A stretch of DNA of 64,000 nt. Source: Kribbella sp. NBC_01245 (GTDB lineage: Bacteria; Actinomycetota; Actinomycetes; Propionibacteriales; Kribbellaceae). The stretch's first letter is position 1. Every line of letters starts with the position of its first letter. The notes beneath the pieces were generated by a model. The model saw nothing but the letters and a program-made list of their open reading frames with translations. It was not told where the DNA came from and made no database searches. Shown here one piece after another: positions 9,479 to 18,022 of the stretch. The position numbers were made by a program, and so were the translations under genes. Location of the stretch: the NCBI RefSeq assembly GCF_036226525.1, contig NZ_CP108487.1, positions 6,200,001 through 6,264,000 of the forward strand. The letters run 5' to 3'.

Positions 9479-11059
9479 TCAGGTGGCTCGGATCCAGCGG
9501 TACGTGGAGCCGTGCTTACGGCACTCGACGCGGATGCCGTTAGCGGCCGTCTCCAGGGTTCCGGCCTCCTGCCAGCCGCAGGTCGCGCCGAGCTTCACCT
9601 CGGGGTCTGGGATCGGGTTCGGGCTGCCTGTCGGGACCGGCGGCGGAGTCGAGCTCAACGACGGGGTTGCCGTCGGCGAGATGGTGGGGGTCGTCGGCGA
9701 GGTGGTGGGGGTCGTGCTTCCGCCGGTTGGGCGCAGGTTGTTGCCCGGATCGCCTTGGGTGAGCAGGACCGCGGTCGTGGCGACTGCCGCGACCGCGAGG
9801 CTAGCGCCCGCAACCACGAGAACGCGCCGCCGTCGGCCGTCCGCTGCTCGGTCCGACCTCTCACCACCCGACCTTTCGCGACTGGGCCCCTCGCCACTCG
9901 GCCATTCGTCGGCGGACGGGTGGCTGTCTGGCGCCTGGCCGTCCGCGCGGCTGGTGGTGGCCTGGTCAATGGGCGGTCGGGCAGCTGGACCGGGACCTTC
10001 TCGATGCGCCGCGGGTTGAGTCGGCCCGTGGGTGGGCGCGCTCTGCGCCGTCGGGTGAGGTGACGCAGGGGTCGGCGTGGGTTGTGCCGTGGGGTGAGGT
10101 GTCACATGGGTGGTCGCGGGTTGTGGTGTGGGGGCGGTGTTGGTGGCGGTGGGGCGGGAGGGGAGTGGGGGGAGGTGGTCGAAGACTTCGATCAACTCGT
10201 TGTCGGCGGTGTGGGCTGGGAGGTGCAGGGGGTCGGCTAGGGCTGGCTTGAGGTTGGTGAGGCTTGTTGTTGCCGAGTCGGCGCGTTTGGTGGGGTCCGG
10301 GTGGAGGAGGGCTTCGACGACAGCCCAGAGCGCGGTGGCTGGTGTGCCGGGTGGGCGGTGTGGATGGGGTGCACCAGCGGCGGGCTCTAGGCCGGGGGGT
10401 TCGTGGCTGGCGGGCGCTAGGCCGGCGGGCGAGTGGCTGGCGGGTTCTTGGCCGGTGAGGAGTTGGTGGGCGGTGATGCCGGCGGCGTAGAGGTCTTGGC
10501 GGATTGACGGTAGGGCGCCGGCGAGGATCTCGGGGGCGAGGTAGCCGGGGGTGCCGACGATCGTGCCTTGTTGGGTTAGGCGGGGTTCGCCTAGGGCTAG
10601 GGCGATGCCGAAGTCTGTTAGGCGCAAGGAGGGGGCGCCGGTTCCGGTTGCTTCTAGCAACAAGTTGGCCGGCTTTACGTCGCGGTGGACTACGCCTAGT
10701 TCGTGGATGTGCGCGAGCGCCTCGAGCAATTGGCGTAGCAGCTCAGCGACGTACCGCTCGGGGAGTGGGCCGAAGTCTGCGCTGAGGTTGGAGAGTGCGC
10801 CGCCGCCGATGAGGTCCATCGCGAGGAGGGCCTGGTCGTCGTCCGCGGCCCAGCCGTACGGGCTGAGGATGTGCGGGTGGTCCAGTCGGCGGCCTTGTTC
10901 CCGGACGAACCGCAGCAGTGCCCCGGCATGGCGTTGGCGCAGCACCTTTGCGGCGCAGTAGCGCTCGAGGCGCCGGTCCCACGCGCGCCAGACCGTGCCG
11001 GTACCGCCCGTGCCGATCGGGTCGATCAGCTCGAACCGCCCGGCAAATAGGTCCGGCAT
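9479..11059 (-). CDS. Ser/Thr protein kinase, single-pass membrane (PknB-like)
   Basis: Signalling kinase of 526 residues. The kinase domain has the glycine loop (IGTGGTGTVW), K38, HRDVKPANLL with catalytic D127, DFG at 149-151 and GTPGYLAPE. A long Pro/Thr/Ala-rich segment follows, then one membrane helix (VLVVAGASLAVAAVATTAVLL), another Thr/Pro linker and a small extracellular domain with two cysteines (LGATCGW and VECRKHG) that may form a disulfide. The start at ATG 11059 has GGAGG nearby; a longer reading would add 12 residues. The extracellular domain is not a PASTA repeat, so the signal is unknown. Confidence 0.92.
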   Translation of the reverse strand: MPDLFAGRFELIDPIGTGGTGTVWRAWDRRLERYCAAKVLRQRHAGALLRFVREQGRRLDHPHILSPYGWAADDDQALLAMDLIGGGALSNLSADFGPLPERYVAELLRQLLEALAHIHELGVVHRDVKPANLLLEATGTGAPSLRLTDFGIALALGEPRLTQQGTIVGTPGYLAPEILAGALPSIRQDLYAAGITAHQLLTGQEPASHSPAGLAPASHEPPGLEPAAGAPHPHRPPGTPATALWAVVEALLHPDPTKRADSATTSLTNLKPALADPLHLPAHTADNELIEVFDHLPPLPSRPTATNTAPTPQPATTHVTPHPTAQPTPTPASPHPTAQSAPTHGPTQPAAHREGPGPAARPPIDQATTSRADGQAPDSHPSADEWPSGEGPSRERSGGERSDRAADGRRRRVLVVAGASLAVAAVATTAVLLTQGDPGNNLRPTGGSTTPTTSPTTPTISPTATPSLSSTPPPVPTGSPNPIPDPEVKLGATCGWQEAGTLETAANGIRVECRKHGSTYRWIRAT

Positions 11060-11142
11060 GACCGACCTCCCTCCGACGAGACCCAGTGACGCCATAGCTT
11101 TACGTACGACGCTCGCGAGGTCGAACCAGAAGGAATCAACCT

Positions 11143-11832
11143 GTGGAAAGTGTGTACGGACTGTTCGTCATCGCCGCCGTCTACGGGTTGGCCACGTACA
11201 TCAAGCATGTCCGCGACAGCCGGCGCCGGGCCGCCGTGAGCGCGTTCGCGCAATCCCAGGGCTGGGCATTCGCGCTCGCTGAGCCACAGTTGGCTGATCG
11301 ATGGCGGGGAGCGCCGTTCGGGGAGGGGTACGAGCGCGAGGCCAACTGCGTGGTGACCGGCGAGCGGAATGGGCGCGGGTTCACCGCGTTCGACTACACC
11401 TACGTGACGCGCGGTTCGGGCAAGACCGGCCGGTTGATTCGGCGGCGGCACCACTTCGGCATCGTCGCGATGACTCTGCCAGGGGCCTTGCCGTGGCTGA
11501 CGGTCGAGCCGCAGAACCGATTCATCGCCGCGCTGGGTGGGGCGGATTTCGACTTGGAGAGCGAACGCTTCAACCACAACTTCCGGGTCCGGGCCGACGA
11601 CGAGCGATTCGGGTACGCCGTACTGCATCCTCAACTGATGGAACTGCTGCTCCAGCGAAGCGAAGTCGACCTCGCCTGGCGCATCCACGACTACACCTTG
11701 CTCGGCTGGAGCCACGGCCGTCGCGACCCCGGCGAGCTGATCCCTCGACTGGACCTGCTGGCGGCGATTGTCGAGCAGGTGCCACCGTTCGTCTGGCGCG
11801 ACTACGCGAACGTCGATCCGCGACAACGGTGA
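11143..11832 (+). CDS. Membrane-anchored conserved protein, DUF3137-like (paralogue B)
   Basis: Function unknown; 229 residues. It shares with paralogue A (6047-6742) one N-terminal membrane helix, the GWAF/GWAY segment, RGFTAFDYTYVT, FESERFNHNFRVRADDERFGYAVLHP-type motifs and the ending PPFVWRDYANVDPR. The start is GTG at 11143 with AAGGA nine bases upstream. It is followed after about 156 bp by lemA; DUF3137-type and LemA genes are, from memory, often neighbours, which supports a shared membrane-associated role. Confidence 0.72.
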   Translation: MESVYGLFVIAAVYGLATYIKHVRDSRRRAAVSAFAQSQGWAFALAEPQLADRWRGAPFGEGYEREANCVVTGERNGRGFTAFDYTYVTRGSGKTGRLIRRRHHFGIVAMTLPGALPWLTVEPQNRFIAALGGADFDLESERFNHNFRVRADDERFGYAVLHPQLMELLLQRSEVDLAWRIHDYTLLGWSHGRRDPGELIPRLDLLAAIVEQVPPFVWRDYANVDPRQR

Positions 11833-11988
11833 GCGCCCCCGTCCCCGCGACAACGCTGAAACCGCGACTCGCGAGGCTGGTGAGACTCGCGCGACGCGGC
11901 GAAGGTGGGCTGGTGCCCAGAGCGGGATCGACCCACCGGGCGACTAGGGTCGATGGCAGCATCACCCATACCTCTCGGGAGCAGGCCA

Positions 11989-12813
11989 ATGACCACCGTC
12001 ATCGTCATCGTGATCGTCGCGATTGTCGTGATTCTCGCGATCGCGTTGATCACGTCGTACAACCGATTCGTCAAGCAGCGGAACCTGATCCAGGAATCGT
12101 GGCGGCAGATCGACGTCGAGTTGCACCGTCGGTACGACCTGATCCCGAACCTGGTCGAGACGGTGCGGGCCTTTGCGGCGCACGAGCGGCACGTTTTCGA
12201 GGAGGTCGCCCGGCTGCGTACGCAGGCCCAGGGCATCGAGGGCGCCTCGCCGCAGCAGCGCGCCCAGGCTGAGACGGCGCTGTCCGGTGCGCTCCGCCAG
12301 ATGATGATCTCGGTCGAGGCCTACCCGCAGCTGCAGTCCAACCAGAACTTCCTGAACCTGCAGCGTGAGCTGACCGACACGGAGGACCGGATCGCGGCCG
12401 GCCGCCGGTTCTACAACGCGAACGTGGGCGACTACAACACCCGCATCGAGGCCTTCCCGTCGAACGTGATCGCGAATGGCTTCAAGTTCGAGAAGGCCGG
12501 CTACTTCGAGGTCGAGGACGCGGCCGTGCGGTCGGTGCCGCAGGTCTCCTTCGGCACGATCGGCGCCGTCTCGGGTGAGGCTCAGCCGCCCGCCGTCGCA
12601 CCCGGCCAGCCGCAATCGTCGGGCCAGATCCAGCCCCAGATGCCCGGTTACGAGAACCAGCCGAACCAGCAGGCTCTCCCGTCGTACGGCCCGCCCAACG
12701 GCGGCAACGGCGGCAACTACGGCCCGCCCAACGGCGGCAACGGTGGCAATGCCGGTGCCCCGCCCGCCGGTCCAGGCCGTCCGCAGGACGGCCAACCCCC
12801 GTTCACCGGCTGA
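11989..12813 (+). CDS. lemA: LemA family membrane protein
   Basis: The 274-residue product has an N-terminal membrane helix (about 2-22) followed by a coiled helical domain with the LemA pattern SYNRFVKQRNLIQESW, VELHRRYDLIPNLV and FYNANVGDYNTRIEAFPSNVIA. LemA proteins are thought to be membrane scaffolds with most of the chain outside the membrane; their function is poorly defined. The C-terminal third is disordered and rich in Pro, Gly, Asn and Gln, with two near-identical YGPPNGGNGGN repeats. The start is ATG at 11989 with GGAG upstream; a longer in-frame reading adds 28 non-homologous residues. Confidence 0.9.
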   Translation: MTTVIVIVIVAIVVILAIALITSYNRFVKQRNLIQESWRQIDVELHRRYDLIPNLVETVRAFAAHERHVFEEVARLRTQAQGIEGASPQQRAQAETALSGALRQMMISVEAYPQLQSNQNFLNLQRELTDTEDRIAAGRRFYNANVGDYNTRIEAFPSNVIANGFKFEKAGYFEVEDAAVRSVPQVSFGTIGAVSGEAQPPAVAPGQPQSSGQIQPQMPGYENQPNQQALPSYGPPNGGNGGNYGPPNGGNGGNAGAPPAGPGRPQDGQPPFTG

Positions 12814-12850
12814 CGAGCCACCAGGCCGTTGCCCGATAGGGCACAAAATT

Positions 12851-12890
12851 CAGGCCCGGGGTGACGAGTAACGCGTCACTCCCGGGCCTG
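12851..12890. terminator. Hairpin terminator after lemA
   Basis: CAGGCCCGGGGTGACG (from 12851) pairs with CGTCACTCCCGGGCCTG (ending 12890), with one bulged base and a short loop. It follows the lemA stop by 38 nt and separates it from the SARP regulator. Confidence 0.7.
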
Positions 12891-12934
12891 CCCTCCCCCC
12901 GGTACCGGCCATCACGATGCCGGATCGGGATACA

Positions 12935-12958
12935 CCGGACATACATCGCGCCGTACAT
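12935..12958 (-). promoter_or_regulatory. Candidate SARP-type direct-repeat site upstream of the regulator
   Basis: On the minus strand this reads ATGTACGGCGCG then ATGTATGTCCGG, two tandem 12-nt units sharing an ATGTAyG core. The same core pair recurs after the regulator gene (16035-16056). SARP proteins classically bind heptamer direct repeats about 11 bp apart, so this is a plausible autoregulatory site 79 bp upstream of the start. Confidence 0.4.
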
Positions 12959-13036
12959 CACGCCGCCGAACACCTTCCGGTCATCGTCACTAGATGTCAC
13001 CATGGGTCGGTTCGCCGAAGGAGTTGGGGGCACCGC

Positions 13037-16024
13037 GTGGATAGTCTGAGGTACGAGATCCTCGGACCTTTGCGGCTCCACCACGCCCAGGGTCAGCCGC
13101 TGCGTGCGAGTAAACCGCGGCAATTGCTCGCGACCCTGCTGTTGCACCCCAACAGATTCGTCTCCACGGACCTGATCGCGGACGCACTCTGGGAAGGCAG
13201 TCCGCCACGCTCTGCAACCGCCAACATCCGTACTTACGTCCGGGCGCTGCGCGGAGTGCTGCAGGAAGCGGGCCTCCCGACCCCGATCGACACGTCCGCC
13301 GCCGGGTACAGCATCGAGGTCGGCGTCGACGAGCTCGACGCCAGCCTGTTCGAGTCGCTGCTGGCCGAAGGCGGCCACCTCCGCGACGTGGGCGAGGGCC
13401 GCCAGGCGATGCAGCTCTTCTCCCGGGCATACAACCTGTGGCGCGGGCATCCGCTGGAGGATCTGACCGTCGCGTCGGCCTGGGAAGGCTCGATCGCCCG
13501 GCTGGACGCGCAGTACCGCGGGCTCGTCGACACCCTGCTGGACCTCAGACTCGAGTACGGCGACGCGACCGGCGCGGCCGTGCTGCTCAGCGGGCGACTG
13601 ACCGAGGACCCGTACGACGAGCAGCTGTGGACCCGGTTGATCGACGCCTTGCTGGACGCCGGTCGCGCCGGTGAAGCCCGCAACGCCTACCAAAAGGCCG
13701 TCCAGACGCTGGCCGAGGAGCTCGAAGTCGAGCCCGGCCCGGAGCTCCAAGCGGCCGGTCAGCGCGCCGAGCGTGGGCCGACGCGTTCCCGCGTTGCCCG
13801 CCCGGCCAGCGCCGACGTCGAGCCTGCGGTCCTCCAAGCCGTGCCCCAGCCCGACCCCGAGCCACCGCCCGGGCCGATGGCCGAGCGCGTTGGACCGCGG
13901 CAGGTGCCGAGCCAGTTGCCGTTGGACCTGGCCGACTTCAGCGGACGCCAGAACCAGCTCATCCGGCTGCGCGACCTCATTTGCGGACGCGATCCGGTCC
14001 GGCCGCCGATCGCGGTGATCTCGGGACCACCCGGCACCGGCAAGAGCTCACTCGCCGTACGGCTTGGTCATCTGGTTCGGGAGTTCTTCCCGGACGGGCA
14101 GATCTATCTCGACATGCGGGGTGCGACTCAGCCGCGCGATCCGGCCGGCGCCTTGCACGACCTGCTGCGCAGCCTGGACATCCCGGATTCGGCCGTACCA
14201 GCGGACCCGGATCGCCGTTCGGCCGCGTTGCGTTCGGAACTGGCCAGCCGCCGGGTGCTGATCGTGCTCGATGACGTCCGTACGGCGAGCCAGGTGGTGC
14301 CGCTGATGCCGGGCACAGGCGCGTCCGCGTTGGTCGTGACCAGCCGTTCGCGGTTGACCGATCTGGCCGGCGCCGACGTCATCGCCCTGGACACGCTCGA
14401 CCACGATGAGGCGAGCGAACTGCTGCAACGAGTGGCGGGCAAGGACCGGATCGACGCCGATACCGAGGCGGCCGAGCAGATTCTCGCGGCCTGTGGAAAT
14501 CTGCCGCTGGCCATCCGGATCGCGGCCAGCCGGCTCGCCCAGCGGCCCGACCTCACCCCGGCCGAGCTGGCCCGGCGCCTGCAGGACGAGACCCAGCGCC
14601 TCGACGAACTGAGCATCGGCGAACTGGCCGTCCGGACCAGCGCCGACCTCAGCTACGACTCACTCCGGCCCGAGGACGCCCGGCTCTACCGGCTGATCGG
14701 CCACCTCGCCGTCGGCGACTTCTCAGCCCGCTCGCTCGAGGCCCTCGCGGCGCCCGCGGCGACCCGGCGCAGCCTGGACCGGCTGATCGAGGCGAACCTC
14801 GTGCAGGTGAGTTCGGTCGACCAAGGCGGGCAGCCGCGCTACCGCGTGCACGACCTGGTTCGGTTGCACGCGACCGATATCGGCGATCCGGGCGAGCGCG
14901 CGATGGCCGTGGCCGACCTGACGACCGTGCTGCAGGCCTTCCTCGAGCGTTGCCGGTGGGCCGCGCAGGCGATGCCGTTCGAATACTTCGGGGTGCTGGA
15001 AAGCCTGCCGCTCAAGCCCGATCCGCTCGGTATGACGGCGACCGAGGCGGTCACCTGGTTCGACGACGAGCGGAACGGCTTCCTGCCCGCGATTCGGGCT
15101 GCCGCGCAGAACGGTCTGCACGACCACGCCTGGCGGATCGCTGCCGCCTGGGCGCCGTACCTCGATCTGCGCGCCGGCTTCGACGACTGGCTGGAGTCGC
15201 ACCGGATCGGCCTCGCGAGCGCCCGTGCCTGTGGCGATCTGCGCGGGCAGGCGATCATGTTGCGCTGCATCGGGCAGACCGCGCTCTACCGCGACGACTG
15301 GCCGGTGGCCGAGCGCTCGCTGACCGACGCGATGGCGTTGTTCGAGCAGGTCGGCGACCGGGTCGGGTACGGCGTGGCCTCGGTTGGCTACGGCACCTTC
15401 CTGCGCGAGCGGGCCACCCTCGAGGAGGCCTTCGCCCGGTACGAGACGGCCATGACCGCGTTCATCGAAGCCGGTGACGGTAATGGCGAGGCGGTCGCCC
15501 GTAGCGCGATCGCGTCGATCTGCCTGCGCCAGAAGGACCCGGTCACGGCGGGCCGCCACCTCGCGCAGGCCTACCTCGTCGGCGTACGGCTGGGCGATCC
15601 GCATCGCGAGGCCAAGGTCCGTCGCCGGATCGCCGAACTCCGCGAACAGCAGGGCCGGCACGACCAGGCCGTACGTCAGTTGCGCGCGGCGTTGCGGATC
15701 TTCCTCGGCATCGGGGATGACCACTGCGCGGCGTACACCCGGACCGAACTCGGCAAGGCACTCGCCGCACTCGGGGAGGACGCGGCCGCCCGTAAGGCGC
15801 TGCTGGACGCGATCGAGGCGGGCCACCGGCTGGGCGACCGTACCGTCGAGGCGCAGGCCGCGTTCCAGCTCGGCCAGTTGCACCAGAACGCGGGCCACGT
15901 CGACTCGGCCCGCCGCTACCTCAACCGGGCCGCCAGGGTGTGGCAACTCGTCGGCGCCGACACCCAAGCCGCCGAGGCCCGCCACCAGCTCGCGACCGTC
16001 TCCCCGGACTTGGCCGCGGGATAG
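13037..16024 (+). CDS. SARP-family regulator with NB-ARC ATPase and TPR domains (AfsR-like)
   Basis: Large transcriptional activator of 995 residues. The N-terminus is an OmpR-like winged helix (about 1-95; LRYEILGPLRLHHAQGQPL and KPRQLLATLLLHPN), then a bacterial activation domain (about 97-240), a proline-rich linker, an NB-ARC ATPase with Walker A GPPGTGKSS near 335 and Walker B VLIVLDDV, and C-terminal TPR-like helices from about 690. The start was set at the GTG at 13037, with a G-rich stretch upstream, because it places the family N-terminus at residue 1. Similar proteins control secondary metabolism or cell-wall processes. Flanking repeats suggest that it regulates itself and the next gene. 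Confidence 0.9.
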   Translation: MDSLRYEILGPLRLHHAQGQPLRASKPRQLLATLLLHPNRFVSTDLIADALWEGSPPRSATANIRTYVRALRGVLQEAGLPTPIDTSAAGYSIEVGVDELDASLFESLLAEGGHLRDVGEGRQAMQLFSRAYNLWRGHPLEDLTVASAWEGSIARLDAQYRGLVDTLLDLRLEYGDATGAAVLLSGRLTEDPYDEQLWTRLIDALLDAGRAGEARNAYQKAVQTLAEELEVEPGPELQAAGQRAERGPTRSRVARPASADVEPAVLQAVPQPDPEPPPGPMAERVGPRQVPSQLPLDLADFSGRQNQLIRLRDLICGRDPVRPPIAVISGPPGTGKSSLAVRLGHLVREFFPDGQIYLDMRGATQPRDPAGALHDLLRSLDIPDSAVPADPDRRSAALRSELASRRVLIVLDDVRTASQVVPLMPGTGASALVVTSRSRLTDLAGADVIALDTLDHDEASELLQRVAGKDRIDADTEAAEQILAACGNLPLAIRIAASRLAQRPDLTPAELARRLQDETQRLDELSIGELAVRTSADLSYDSLRPEDARLYRLIGHLAVGDFSARSLEALAAPAATRRSLDRLIEANLVQVSSVDQGGQPRYRVHDLVRLHATDIGDPGERAMAVADLTTVLQAFLERCRWAAQAMPFEYFGVLESLPLKPDPLGMTATEAVTWFDDERNGFLPAIRAAAQNGLHDHAWRIAAAWAPYLDLRAGFDDWLESHRIGLASARACGDLRGQAIMLRCIGQTALYRDDWPVAERSLTDAMALFEQVGDRVGYGVASVGYGTFLRERATLEEAFARYETAMTAFIEAGDGNGEAVARSAIASICLRQKDPVTAGRHLAQAYLVGVRLGDPHREAKVRRRIAELREQQGRHDQAVRQLRAALRIFLGIGDDHCAAYTRTELGKALAALGEDAAARKALLDAIEAGHRLGDRTVEAQAAFQLGQLHQNAGHVDSARRYLNRAARVWQLVGADTQAAEARHQLATVSPDLAAG

Positions 16025-16034
16025 TCAGCCGCCA

Positions 16035-16056
16035 ATGTACGGCGGATGTATGGCGG
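16035..16056 (+). promoter_or_regulatory. Candidate SARP box: 11-bp tandem direct repeat
   Basis: ATGTACGGCGG (16035-16045) is followed at once by ATGTATGGCGG (16046-16056), one mismatch in 11. The spacing fits one helical turn, as for known SARP sites. It lies 75 bp upstream of the small gene at 16131 and repeats the core of the element upstream of the regulator. Confidence 0.5.
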
Positions 16057-16130
16057 GTTGGCAGAGTTAGGGCTGTCGGCGGGGGAAAAGGGGCCGACGT
16101 ACGGGGTGACCGGAAACGGCGGGGGGATGC

Positions 16131-16520
16131 GTGGAGCCAAAGGCTATGGAACGAGTGTCCAACCCACGTGATGCCGAAGCCGCTCTAGCGTGGGAACTGG
16201 AGCGGATCGGATCGGGGGCGTGGCAGGGCTGGGCACTGAAGTTCCAGCGAATGGCCTTTGGTTACGCGCAGGACAGCGGTTGGCAGGACGAGGCCGACGC
16301 CTTGCGTTGGCTGGATCAGCACAACCACTTGCACGAGGGGGAACCACCGAGGGGCGCTCTGGTCTGGTACCAGTCGGGGGAGCGCACTTTGGTGGCGTGC
16401 TCGGTCGGAGCGGGCCGGGTCGTCGGCGCCCTACCGTACGGGGAGGTGGGCGTCGCCGAGCTCAGTGAGCTCAGTGCCGACTACGTCTGGTCGGACCCGC
16501 ACTTCCCTTTCGCACACTGA
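16131..16520 (+). CDS. Small protein resembling an inactivated NlpC/P60 (CHAP)-type hydrolase
   Basis: The 129-residue product has no signal peptide. Its layout, WQGWALKFQRMAFG then PPRGALVWYQSG, VACSVGAGRVVGALPYGEVGVAEL and YVWSDPHFPF, follows the small NlpC/P60-like folds I know from related actinobacteria. In those, a catalytic Cys sits in the first helix and a His in the GHVA strand. Here the Cys position reads Ala (A35) and the His position appears as Leu (L87), so the active site seems lost. This alignment is from memory. GTG at 16131 has GGGGGGA just upstream; ATG at 16146 is the alternative. A SARP-like repeat lies in its promoter region. Confidence 0.6.
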   Translation: MEPKAMERVSNPRDAEAALAWELERIGSGAWQGWALKFQRMAFGYAQDSGWQDEADALRWLDQHNHLHEGEPPRGALVWYQSGERTLVACSVGAGRVVGALPYGEVGVAELSELSADYVWSDPHFPFAH

Positions 16521-16549
16521 GCCCGTTCGCCCACTGAGTCTCTTGGAGC

Positions 16550-17272
16550 TCAGTCCTTCTTGTGGTGCTTTTCAGCGGCCGCGTCGAAGAGCGCGGTCAG
16601 CTCCGCCGGCTCGTCGAACCGCTCGTCGCGGCCTTCGTTGCTCGCGGCCTTGAGCACCTTCTCGCGCTTCCGCGCCAGCACGAACTCCACCACCATCGGG
16701 ATCACCGAGACGATGACGATCAGGATCAGCGCCGTCTCCAGGTTGTCGTGCACGAACTTGATCCGGCCGAGGTAGTAGCCGAGCACGGTCACGCCCGTGC
16801 CCCACAGCACCGCGCCGACACCGGTGTAGAAGAAGAACCGGCGCGGGTCCATCCGGCCCGCGCCCGCGGTGACGGTGATGAACGTCCGCACGATGGGCAC
16901 GAACCGGGCCATCACGATCGCGCGGTTGCCGTACTTGTCGAAGAACGCCGCGGTCTGGTCGAGATACTTCGGTTTCAGGAACCTCGCGTCGGGATTCTTG
17001 AACAGTGATGTCCCCAACGCCCTGCCGATGTAATAGCCGGACACGTTGCCGGCAAACGCCGCGGCCGTCAGGATCACGCAGACGAGCCAGAGCGGGACGC
17101 CGATCGTGCCCAGCGCGACGAACATGCCGACCGCGAAGAGCAGCGAGTCACCCGGCAGGATCGGGAAGAGCAGACCGCACTCGATGAAGATGATCGCGAC
17201 GGTTCCCCACAGGGCCCAGTCACCGAGCGCGTGCAGCAGGTACTCGGGATCCATCCAGCTGGGCATCAACAT
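16550..17272 (-). CDS. DedA family membrane protein
   Basis: Integral membrane protein of about 240 residues. DedA/VTT proteins are linked to lipid-carrier or phospholipid flipping and envelope homeostasis. The conserved FIECGLLFPILPGDSLLFAVG and the later RFVPIVRTFITVTAGAGRM are both typical DedA motifs; about five membrane segments can be drawn. The C-terminal tail is charged (KREK, EKHHKKD). The start is uncertain: ATG at 17272 is given, but ATG 17266 or GTG 17290 are possible and none has a good ribosome site. It is divergent from the TrmH gene with about 40 bp between starts. Confidence 0.88.
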   Translation of the reverse strand: MLMPSWMDPEYLLHALGDWALWGTVAIIFIECGLLFPILPGDSLLFAVGMFVALGTIGVPLWLVCVILTAAAFAGNVSGYYIGRALGTSLFKNPDARFLKPKYLDQTAAFFDKYGNRAIVMARFVPIVRTFITVTAGAGRMDPRRFFFYTGVGAVLWGTGVTVLGYYLGRIKFVHDNLETALILIVIVSVIPMVVEFVLARKREKVLKAASNEGRDERFDEPAELTALFDAAAEKHHKKD

Positions 17273-17314
17273 CGCCGCGAGTGCAATCACGCGCACAGGG
17301 TAGCGTCTCGACCC

Positions 17315-18022
17315 ATGCCGGAAGCCAATCGCGACGACGTCCGTCCCACCAGCGGACACCCTGAAGGCCATTCCCTGGTCGGCGATCTGGTGGGCGCAGA
17401 CATGGTCGGGCCGGCCGAGGTCGGGGTCGGACCGTGGCAGGGCGAGCTGCCGGATGACCCCCGGTACGACCCGGAGCTGCTGGCGAACGGCGACAGGCGC
17501 AACGTCGTCGACCGCTACCGCTATTGGCGAGTGGACGCGATCGTCGCCGACCTGGACAAGCGCCGGAATCCCTTCCACGTCGCGATCGAGAACTGGCAGC
17601 ACGACCTGAACATCGGCTCGGTCGTCCGCACGGCGAACGCTTTCCTCGCCGCCGAGGTCCACATCGTCGGCAACCGCAAATGGAACCGCCGTGGCGCCAT
17701 GGTCACGGACCGCTACCAGCACGTACGACACCACCCACAGCTCGCCGACCTCGCGTCGTACGCCGCCGAACGCGGTCTACCGGTCATCGGCATCGACAAC
17801 TTGCCCGGCTCGGTCCCCCTAGAGACGTACGACCTGCCGGAAGTTTGTGTGCTGCTCTTCGGTCAAGAAGGCCCGGGCCTCACCGACGAAGCCCACGCCA
17901 TCTGCACCGCCGTACTCTCCATCGCCCAATACGGCTCAACCCGATCCATCAACGCCAGCGCCGCGGCCGCGATCGCCATGCACGCCTGGATCCGCCGCCA
18001 CACCTTCCAGCAGTCCCTCTAG
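17315..18022 (+). CDS. TrmH/SpoU family RNA 2'-O-methyltransferase
   Basis: SAM-dependent RNA ribose methyltransferase, 235 residues. The three SPOUT motifs are present: NIGSVVRTANAF, LLFGQEGPGLT, and SIAQYGSTRSINASAAAAIAMHAW, whose core is the knot that binds SAM. An N-terminal extension of about 75 residues precedes the fold. Whether the target is tRNA or rRNA cannot be told. Its stop codon overlaps that of the convergent galE by four bases. Confidence 0.9.
   Translation: MPEANRDDVRPTSGHPEGHSLVGDLVGADMVGPAEVGVGPWQGELPDDPRYDPELLANGDRRNVVDRYRYWRVDAIVADLDKRRNPFHVAIENWQHDLNIGSVVRTANAFLAAEVHIVGNRKWNRRGAMVTDRYQHVRHHPQLADLASYAAERGLPVIGIDNLPGSVPLETYDLPEVCVLLFGQEGPGLTDEAHAICTAVLSIAQYGSTRSINASAAAAIAMHAWIRRHTFQQSL

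Noticed and set aside
12803..13837. A 344-residue minus-strand frame
   Set aside because: It is antisense to the SARP regulator; typical of long shadow frames in GC-rich DNA.
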